NCBI GenBank assembly: GCA_003476885.1
Contig: DMUR01000070.1
Span: 1-6,847 of the forward strand
DNA: 6,847 nt
Reading direction: 5' to 3'
From: Chloroflexota bacterium
GTDB taxonomy: Bacteria; Chloroflexota; Limnocylindria; Limnocylindrales; Limnocylindraceae
The stretch's first letter is position 1. Each line of letters starts with the position of its first letter. The translations under genes and the position numbers were made by a program. This document shows positions 1 through 3,770 of the stretch, piece after piece. The notes below the pieces were generated by a model, which was not told the DNA's origin, did not search any database, and saw only the letters and a program-made list of their open reading frames with translations.

Positions 1-625
1 AGAAGATCGGCGTGAACTTCTTGACACCATTCACGGTGATTCGGAAGCGTTCTTCGTTGTAGTCCTCGGTGACGTGGATAAAGCGCTTGGCGAACTTCAC
101 CGCTGCAGGCTCACCTTCACCGGCATGTCCGCCAGAGCGCAGCATGGCAACACCGGTCCAGAGGAGGAAGGCACCGAACACCCAGATGATCCACTCGAAC
201 TGCTCAATGAGTGCCGCGCCGATCAGAATCATGATTCCGCGCAAGATGAGCGCAATCAGGATTCCCCACATCAGGGCAAGCTGCTGCAGCTTCTTCGGTG
301 TCTTGAGTGACGCGAAGATGATGGTGAAGACGAAAATGTTGTCTACAGAGAGCGACTTCTCAACCAGATAGCCAACGAAGTACTCGGTCGTCTTGGTGCC
401 ATCGTTCCAGTAGAACTGCATGCCGATCCCGAAAAGGATGGCGAGGACGATCCAGACGAGGGTCCAGGCGGCAGCTTCCCGAACGGGGACCTCATGGGTT
501 CCCTTGCGTCGGAGGAGGCCAAAGTCGATGGCGAGTGCGCCGATCAGGAAGATCCCGAAGCCGAGACCGAGCGGTGTGAAGAGTTCGTTCTCGCCCACAG
601 GTCCTCCCGAACTGAACGGCATCAT
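1..625 (-). CDS. TerC family integral membrane protein, N-terminal part (runs off window)
   Basis: This is the first 208 codons of a TerC/Alx-type inner-membrane protein; the 3' end is cut by the window edge (family members are usually about 320-350 residues). Visible landmarks are a first helix ending in LAIDFGLL (residues 31-38), a second helix around 52-70, the family hallmark EKSLSVDNIFVF (89-100), then helices at about 114-140 and 145-162, and the start of the hydrophilic central loop. TerC proteins are linked to tellurite resistance and to metal-ion (manganese) export; the conserved acidic residues in helices (D34, E89, D95) fit ion handling. Two starts are plausible: ATG at 625, 6 nt after AAGAGG, or GTG at 598, 4 nt after GGGAGG; the shorter form also gives a normal N-terminus. 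A TACCAT box (639-644) lies just upstream, and the tRNA gene ending at 677 reads towards it, so read-through is possible. The family call is secure; the substrate is not known. Confidence 0.95.
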   Translation of the reverse strand, partial: MMPFSSGGPVGENELFTPLGLGFGIFLIGALAIDFGLLRRKGTHEVPVREAAAWTLVWIVLAILFGIGMQFYWNDGTKTTEYFVGYLVEKSLSVDNIFVFTIIFASLKTPKKLQQLALMWGILIALILRGIMILIGAALIEQFEWIIWVFGAFLLWTGVAMLRSGGHAGEGEPAAVKFAKRFIHVTEDYNEERFRITVNGVKKFTPIF

Positions 626-638
626 AGGCCGCCTCTTG

Positions 639-644
639 ATGGTA
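639..644 (-). promoter_or_regulatory. Putative -10 box upstream of the TerC gene
   Basis: TACCAT on the minus strand, preceded by CCTCCGC exactly as the tRNA-Thr -10 box is (CCTCCGCTACAAT at 763-775). No convincing -35 is seen. A start site about 7 nt downstream would fall close to the AAGAGG before the ATG at 625, which slightly favours the internal GTG start at 598. Confidence 0.35.
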
Positions 645-676
645 GCGGAGGGGGCGTACGGGGGCTGGCGGGGGTC

Positions 677-751
677 TGGAGCCGATGGTGAGGATTGAAC
701 TCACGGCCTGCTGTTTACGAAACAGCTGCTCTACCACTGAGCTACATCGGC
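677..751 (-). tRNA. tRNA-Thr (anticodon CGT), CCA end encoded
   Basis: Read on the minus strand, all four arms pair perfectly: acceptor GCCGATG/CATCGGC, D stem GCTC/GAGC, anticodon stem GCTGT/ACAGC enclosing loop TTCGTAA, variable loop AGGCC, T stem GTGAG/CTCAC with loop TTCAATC. The anticodon is CGT, so it decodes ACG threonine codons. The discriminator base is T (680), followed by an encoded CCA (677-679). It lies 51 bp upstream of the TerC gene in the same direction. Its 5' 40 nucleotides and upstream region are duplicated at 1633-1696. Confidence 0.97.
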
Positions 752-775
752 GCCGGAGGTGGATTGTAGCGGAGG
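712..775. repeat. 64-bp direct repeat, copy A (inside the intact tRNA-Thr)
   Basis: This block covers tRNA-Thr nucleotides 1-40 plus 24 bp upstream including the -10 box. It matches 1633-1696 at 63 of 64 positions (single difference at 760 t versus 1681 g). Spacing between copies is 921 bp. Beyond 775/1696 the sequences diverge at once; on the other side six further bases (GCCTGC) match if a 3-nt insertion is allowed in copy B. Confidence 0.95.
763..768 (-). promoter_or_regulatory. tRNA-Thr promoter, -10 box
   Basis: TACAAT on the minus strand, 11 nt before the first tRNA base (751), so the primary transcript would have a leader of only about 4-5 nt. The -35 is weak: CTTGGG with a 16-nt spacer (785-790) is the best I see. 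The same -10 and flank recur at 1684-1689. Confidence 0.55.
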
Positions 776-838
776 ATCAGGTGCCCCAAGAGATTTCGCT
801 GTGAAGTGGCTCTGGTCCGCGGCCTTGGACAGCCTGAG

Positions 839-1444
839 CTATTCGGTGCTACGCTGCGCTCCCACGATGAGCGCTATCCCCAGCATCAGCCACGAGAGAG
901 CAACCGCACCGACACCCAGTGCACTAAGCGTCCCAAAGGCCTCGCCGTATGGTTCAGATCTGGTTAGCCCCAGGCGGTCCATACCGAAGGTGGCGACCAG
1001 CCCTGCGAGTACCAGCACGATTGAGGTAAACCGCGTGATGCCTGCCTCCAGTGGTGTGAACCCTGTAAATGATGTGCGATTGACGACCAGCGCAACCCCA
1101 TAGAGCGAAGCGGCAAGCCAGCCCAGGAAGCCGGCAACAAAACCCGCAAGACCGAATGAGTCACCGAGTAGGGAATCGGTGCCAAGAGATAGTAAAACCC
1201 ACAGCACATTCCACAGTGCAAAGAACACCACAGCAAGTGTGGCAATGCGACCAACGCGTGATTGAAACACCACGTGTCGTCCCCGAAAGCTAAGCACGAT
1301 CGCGGCTCCGCCAGACCAGAAGAACACAAGTCGAACCGCGTTTGTTCTTTGGTCATCAAATGGGTTAGAAGGTACAAAGCCCCACAGGATGAGCAGGCCT
1401 CCGATAATCGCAACTCCCCCCGCAAAACGCCTCATCCAACTCAC
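839..1444 (-). CDS. Hypothetical six-helix membrane protein
   Basis: 201 residues, no family recognised. Hydrophobic segments fall at about 8-24, 37-53, 67-87, 98-121, 136-155 and 173-196, with short polar links; the positive cluster near the start (MRR at 4-6) and at 54-57 (RGRH) suggests a cytoplasmic N-terminus. Glycine-rich helices and the absence of conserved charged residues in the membrane argue neither for nor against transport. The start chosen is GTG at 1444, because TAGAGT (1451-1456) lies exactly 6 nt before it, the same arrangement seen before the isochorismatase gene; an ATG three codons in (1435) is an alternative. No Shine-Dalgarno is visible. The gene sits alone between the intact tRNA-Thr and the partial copy of that tRNA, and a 60-bp stretch counted by hand is near 52% GC, lower than the hss gene. 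Reading frame and membrane topology are credible; function is unknown. Confidence 0.75.
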   Translation of the reverse strand: MSWMRRFAGGVAIIGGLLILWGFVPSNPFDDQRTNAVRLVFFWSGGAAIVLSFRGRHVVFQSRVGRIATLAVVFFALWNVLWVLLSLGTDSLLGDSFGLAGFVAGFLGWLAASLYGVALVVNRTSFTGFTPLEAGITRFTSIVLVLAGLVATFGMDRLGLTRSEPYGEAFGTLSALGVGAVALSWLMLGIALIVGAQRSTE

Positions 1445-1632
1445 GTGATAACTCTACTCTTATCTCACATGAGTGCGCGCACATAAACGTTCGAAAGACT
1501 TTTGCCAGAAGACGGGTTACTGACGCGCCGCATGCATCGCGCCGTTGGGCATTCTGTTGGGTACGTTGGGTAGAAATGGGGGCTCGCGCTGCTGTTTCTG
1601 TGCTCAAAAGCGGTGAATACTGTGCCTGCCGG
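1445..1632. other. Gene-free stretch between membrane gene and tRNA fragment
   Basis: 188 bp with no credible coding sequence on either strand. It holds three GTTGGG hexamers (1544-1549, 1556-1561, 1565-1570) and the leaderless-type promoter next to the membrane gene; nothing else is recognisable. If the tRNA fragment's promoter is active, this stretch would be a 5' untranslated region for the membrane gene. Confidence 0.5.
1451..1456 (-). promoter_or_regulatory. Putative -10 box of the 839-1444 membrane gene (leaderless type)
   Basis: TAGAGT on the minus strand, 6 nt before the GTG at 1444, which would put transcription start at or next to the start codon. No clear -35. Confidence 0.45.
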
Positions 1633-1672
1633 TGTTTACGAAACAGCTGCTCTACCACTGAGCTACATCGGC
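1633..1672 (-). pseudogene. Partial tRNA-Thr (5' 40 nt), tRNA pseudogene
   Basis: This is an exact copy of the first 40 nucleotides of tRNA-Thr(CGT): 5' acceptor strand, whole D arm, 5' anticodon stem, anticodon loop and three bases of the 3' anticodon stem. It then breaks off into unrelated sequence, so the T arm and 3' acceptor strand are missing and no mature tRNA can form. Only the 5' half is kept, whereas classical tRNA attachment sites usually leave a 3' fragment. It has the same orientation as the intact gene 921 bp away. Confidence 0.93.
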
Positions 1673-1696
1673 GCCGGAGGGGGATTGTAGCGGAGG
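1633..1696. repeat. 64-bp direct repeat, copy B (tRNA 5' half plus promoter)
   Basis: Second copy of 712-775, 63/64 identical. It ends 12 bp before the stop codon of the TetR fragment at 1709. The two copies bracket the membrane gene 839-1444 and its flanks. Confidence 0.95.
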
Positions 1697-1712
1697 CGCG
1701 TGCCTGGGTCAG
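1684..1712 (-). promoter_or_regulatory. Duplicated tRNA promoter, with a better -35 than the original
   Basis: TACAAT (1684-1689) is part of the repeat; 17 nt upstream lies CTGACC (1707-1712), closer to TTGACA than anything before the intact tRNA. The -35 lies outside the repeat and overlaps the TetR fragment's stop codon. It points through the tRNA half towards the membrane gene starting at 1444. Activity is inferred only. Confidence 0.4.
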
Positions 1713-2086
1713 CGGGTGATCTCGAGGCTTCGCATAACCCCATCGAGGACTTGGGTGGTCAGGTGCTTGCGGTTCGATTTAAGTCGAGACTGGAGATATG
1801 GCAACAGGACCATGTCGGAGATTCCATGCACCGCCGACCAAGCGACGATCTCAGCGCCGGCCCGCCGCGACTTGGGCATGGCGCCCGTGGCGACAAGCGC
1901 ATCGAGCGCCTCTGCGAGGATGTTCCACCCAGACGGGCTGTCTTCCCGTGATGGCTGGCAGTCCGCGAACGCGGCGGCGTAGAGTCGGGGTTCGTTCAGC
2001 GCAAAGTCAATGTATGCCTCACCGATCGCCCGAAAACGGGCATAGGCACTCGCTTTGGTGACCGTGCGCGCTTTCGGCTGCGACAT
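1709..2086 (-). pseudogene. TetR-family regulator, C-terminal WHG domain only (truncated)
   Basis: From the ATG at 2086 the frame gives 125 residues that match the C-terminal ligand-binding part of TetR regulators with a WHG domain (TetR_C_33 type): ARFRAIGEAYIDFALNEPRL followed near residue 90 by AWSAVHGISDMV, which holds the W-x-x-HG signature. Full-length relatives are about 190-200 residues with a DNA-binding helix-turn-helix in the first 50-60; that part is absent in all frames upstream. The open frame continues upstream to 2323, but that extension is antisense to the aldehyde dehydrogenase fragment and does not look like a TetR N-terminus. I read this as a remnant whose 5' part was deleted together with that of the neighbouring enzyme. 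A small expressed HTH-less protein is possible but unlikely. Confidence 0.85.
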
Positions 2087-2094
2087 CGACCGCG

Positions 2095-2265
2095 CGAAAC
2101 GATGCAATCCCGTTCGGTGGACGGAAGCTGACCGGTTCAGGACGTGAACTTGGAAGCGAAGGGTTGGAGCAGTTCCGGCGCTCCAAGATGGTGATGATCG
2201 CGCCAGATGCCGAAGCGGATCCCGAGTGGTTCCCGTATCCAGATGGAGATGCGTTCGGCGGCTGA
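2095..2265 (+). pseudogene. Aldehyde dehydrogenase, C-terminal fragment
   Basis: The plus-strand frame ending at TGA 2263-2265 encodes the extreme C-terminus of an NAD(P)-dependent aldehyde dehydrogenase: RNDAIPFGGRK, then GSGRELGSEGLEQFRRSK, then a tail containing DPEWFPYP. The PFGG-x-K...GxGRE(L)G..GL..F block is the family's standard C-terminal signature, part of the oligomerisation region, and the aromatic WFPY tail is usual in actinobacterial-type members. Roughly 55 codons remain of about 480-500; the nucleotide-binding and catalytic domains with the active cysteine are gone and no start codon serves the frame. The homology stops around 2080-2095, the same place where the oppositely oriented TetR fragment loses its own homology. 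The stop lies 5 bp before the stop codon of the convergent rhodanese gene. It is too short to be found by ORF length alone. Confidence 0.88.
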
Positions 2266-2270
2266 CGAGG

Positions 2271-2687
2271 CTACTTCGTGGTCGGCGCGCCTGCTGCGGC
2301 GAGGTCACTGTACGCACCCGCATCGATCACATCCGTGAAGCCGAGTTCTTTCATGATCGCCACGGCCTGGCCGGATCGGTTACCGCTGCGGCAGTAGACA
2401 AGGTACGCAGCGTTGCGGTCGTAGTCGCCAATCTTCGCTTGGAACTCACCCGCGTTGAAGTCGAGCACCGTGGCTCCAACGATCGCACCCTCCGCTACTT
2501 CATCTGGTCCGCGCACATCAATCACCACGCGGGAGTCAAGCACCTTAACCGCTTCAGTCGCGCTCACCGTACGCACGCCAACCCCCTCAGTGGTTCCTGA
2601 GCTGCAGCCCAGCAGTGAGACCAAAAGCACGCCGATTGCCAGGAGATTCTGCCGTCCTCTCCAGCCGTTCATTGCAACTCCCTTCAT
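2271..2687 (-). CDS. Rhodanese-domain lipoprotein (sulfurtransferase)
   Basis: 138 residues. A signal peptide (charged WRGR at 9-12, hydrophobic 15-27) ends in the lipobox SLLGC, so C28 should be lipidated and the protein anchored outside the cytoplasmic membrane. A single rhodanese domain follows: VVIDVRGPDE (54-63), with DVR the usual substrate-site arginine, and the catalytic loop CRSGNRS (99-105) with nucleophile C99, which would carry a persulfide; GAYSDL near the end matches the C-terminal part. It is a single-domain, GlpE/PspE-like size plus anchor. ATG 2687 overlaps the DinB stop as TAATG, suggesting coupled translation; a second ATG at 2672 follows GGGAG and would serve equally well. 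Last gene of a three-gene operon. The sulfur donor and acceptor are unknown. Confidence 0.92.
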   Translation of the reverse strand: MKGVAMNGWRGRQNLLAIGVLLVSLLGCSSGTTEGVGVRTVSATEAVKVLDSRVVIDVRGPDEVAEGAIVGATVLDFNAGEFQAKIGDYDRNAAYLVYCRSGNRSGQAVAIMKELGFTDVIDAGAYSDLAAAGAPTTK

Positions 2688-3199
2688 TACTCTTCTGCAG
2701 TGACATGTTCATCGTGCAGCGACCACACATCAATCGCATCCAAGTCTACGCTTCTGATTCCGTTCGCGGCGAGTGCACCAGCGATCTGCGCTCGGTGCTC
2801 CGTGGCGTGATGGACGGACTGGTTGACGAGCACCCAGCGGGGGAAGGCCATCGCCTCACCGTTGAACGACGTCCAGCGGAGGATCTCTTCGCCGCCTAGC
2901 CCCGCCGCCTTACGGAGCTTGGCGTCAGCAGTGGCGAGCGCGGCGCGGAGCTCACTGATCCCTGCTACGTCTGTTGGCACTTCTCGTTTCGGAGCGCGAG
3001 GCTCACCATGAAGTCGCTGGGCGTAGTTTTCCGCCGCTGTCACAAGATGATGGGCAATCGCGCCAACGCTCCACTCGCTCCCCGGTGCGGTATGACCGAG
3101 TGCTGCATCTGGAAGCGATGCGAGTTGCTTGAAAAGCGCGGCGTTCGCCCACGCCATGTGTCGAAGGAGCTGGTCGAGCGTTTCGTTTCGTTCGCTCAT
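2687..3199 (-). CDS. DinB/YfiT-like (DinB_2) putative metal-dependent protein
   Basis: 170 residues with the layout of the DinB/YfiT four-helix-bundle superfamily: an N-terminal LLRHMAWANAALF helix (11-23), EWSVGAIAHHLVTAAENY (42-59) carrying the first metal histidine (H51), and VHHATEHRAQI (129-139) supplying H131 and H135. These three histidines form the family's divalent-metal site. Members of this superfamily include low-molecular-weight-thiol S-transferases (bacillithiol or mycothiol dependent) and maleylpyruvate isomerase-like enzymes; many have no known reaction. The start is ATG 3199, overlapping the isochorismatase stop as ATGA, and its own stop overlaps the rhodanese start, so all three are probably cotranscribed and translationally coupled. 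A thiol-transfer role next to a sulfurtransferase is an attractive inference but not shown by sequence. Confidence 0.9.
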   Translation of the reverse strand: MSERNETLDQLLRHMAWANAALFKQLASLPDAALGHTAPGSEWSVGAIAHHLVTAAENYAQRLHGEPRAPKREVPTDVAGISELRAALATADAKLRKAAGLGGEEILRWTSFNGEAMAFPRWVLVNQSVHHATEHRAQIAGALAANGIRSVDLDAIDVWSLHDEHVTAEE

Positions 3200-3714
3200 C
3201 TGAATGAAACCTCCGTTGCCTTTACGAGCGGTACAAGTGCGCCGAGCGCGATGTTCTGAGCCTCAATGATTGCCGAAGCTGGCTCGTCCGTGAACGAGAA
3301 AGTGCTGTGCGCATCGGAGACCAGCGTGACGTTGAAGCCCTCCTGCACGGCGCGGCGCGTGGTGGCGTCAATGCAGTAGTTCGACTGCATTCCCGCGATA
3401 ACGAGGTCTGTAACGCCCGCGGCGCGCAGATCTTCCAAAAGGCCAGTCTCATGGAAGGAATCAGTGGTGGTCTTGCGGTAGACCTTCTCGCTCCCTACTG
3501 GAAGCAGTTCTGGGTGGAGCGCCCAGCCAGGGGCGCCAGGGAAGTCGGGGTCTACCTCACCGCCATCGTTCTGGATGAAGGTTACGGGCACGTGTGCCGC
3601 GCGAGCGCGTTTGACGAGGCTCTCTAGTCGCTTGAGGATCTGAGGCCCGTCGTGCACCGCCATCGGCGGCTCGAATTGGTTCACCTGCGCGTCAACAATT
3701 AGGAGCACCTGCAT
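3196..3714 (-). CDS. Isochorismatase-like cysteine hydrolase
   Basis: 172 residues, the normal size for the isochorismatase/nicotinamidase fold. The Asp-Lys-Cys catalytic triad is complete: D8 in LLIVDAQVN, K81 in VYRKTTTDSF, and the nucleophile C114 in AGMQSNYCIDATTRRA, preceded by the region where the family's non-proline cis peptide lies. The VSDAHSTFS stretch (132-140) is also characteristic. Family enzymes hydrolyse amides (nicotinamide, N-carbamoyl compounds, ureidoacrylate, streptothricin lactam) or isochorismate; the triad with a cysteine points to an amidase, but the substrate cannot be told. There is no signal peptide, so it should be cytoplasmic. ATG 3714 is preceded at 6 nt by TAGAGT (3721-3726), suggesting a leaderless transcript. 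First gene of the operon, divergent from hss. Confidence 0.94.
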   Translation of the reverse strand: MQVLLIVDAQVNQFEPPMAVHDGPQILKRLESLVKRARAAHVPVTFIQNDGGEVDPDFPGAPGWALHPELLPVGSEKVYRKTTTDSFHETGLLEDLRAAGVTDLVIAGMQSNYCIDATTRRAVQEGFNVTLVSDAHSTFSFTDEPASAIIEAQNIALGALVPLVKATEVSFR

Positions 3715-3720
3715 CGGAAC

Positions 3721-3726
3721 ACTCTA
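3721..3726 (-). promoter_or_regulatory. Putative -10 box of the isochorismatase operon (leaderless type)
   Basis: TAGAGT on the minus strand, 6 nt before ATG 3714: identical box and spacing to the 839-1444 membrane gene. No recognisable -35; the inverted repeat 3735-3749 lies just upstream. Confidence 0.5.
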
Positions 3727-3734
3727 TCGCTGCC

Positions 3735-3749
3735 GCACGCTAGCCGTGC
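3735..3749. promoter_or_regulatory. Inverted repeat in divergent promoter region (possible operator)
   Basis: GCACG-CTAGC-CGTGC, a perfect 5-bp dyad around a 5-nt centre. It falls between the two back-to-back -10 boxes, where a bound regulator could affect both operons. Short enough that chance is possible. Confidence 0.35.
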
Positions 3750-3769
3750 AGGGGGTACTATCGCCCCCT
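3750..3769. promoter_or_regulatory. Inverted repeat enclosing the hss -10 box
   Basis: AGGGGG-N8-CCCCCT with the putative -10 box TACTAT (3756-3761) in the central 8 nt, ending 1 nt before the GTG start of hss. It could be an operator covering the promoter. If transcription starts at or near the GTG, it would not be in the mRNA, so an RNA hairpin role is less likely. Confidence 0.4.
3756..3761 (+). promoter_or_regulatory. Putative -10 box of the hss operon
   Basis: TACTAT, 9 nt before the GTG start at 3771, giving a leaderless or nearly leaderless mRNA. No clear -35 and no Shine-Dalgarno at a usable distance (the AGGGGG at 3750 is 15 nt away and upstream of the likely transcription start). 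Confidence 0.5.
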
Positions 3770-3770
3770 T

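Noticed and set aside
808..834. Imperfect hairpin (GGCT...GTCC / GGAC AGCC) just past the stop of the membrane gene
   Set aside because: The stem has a 3-nt bulge and no T-run follows on the minus strand, so I do not call it a terminator.
964..1425. 153-residue minus-strand open frame
   Set aside because: Out-of-frame shadow of the membrane gene 839-1444, rich in Cys/Trp/His/Ser runs and with no family resemblance.
1544..1570. Three GTTGGG hexamers in the gene-free stretch
   Set aside because: Irregular spacing and only three copies; not a CRISPR or an iteron array, with no replication gene nearby.
1365..1658. 97-residue minus-strand open frame beginning in the tRNA fragment
   Set aside because: Its N-terminus is translated tRNA sequence (the same MVEQLFRK appears at the intact tRNA) and it overlaps the start of the membrane gene.
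677..1696. Genomic island or integrative element inserted in tRNA-Thr
   Set aside because: The tRNA repeats suggest it, but there is no integrase, transposase or recombination gene, and the retained half is the 5' one; kept only as one of several explanations.
2087..2323. N-terminal extension of the TetR fragment's open frame (79 more residues on the minus strand)
   Set aside because: It runs antisense across the recognisable aldehyde dehydrogenase C-terminus and into the rhodanese gene, and has no helix-turn-helix; it is open by chance.
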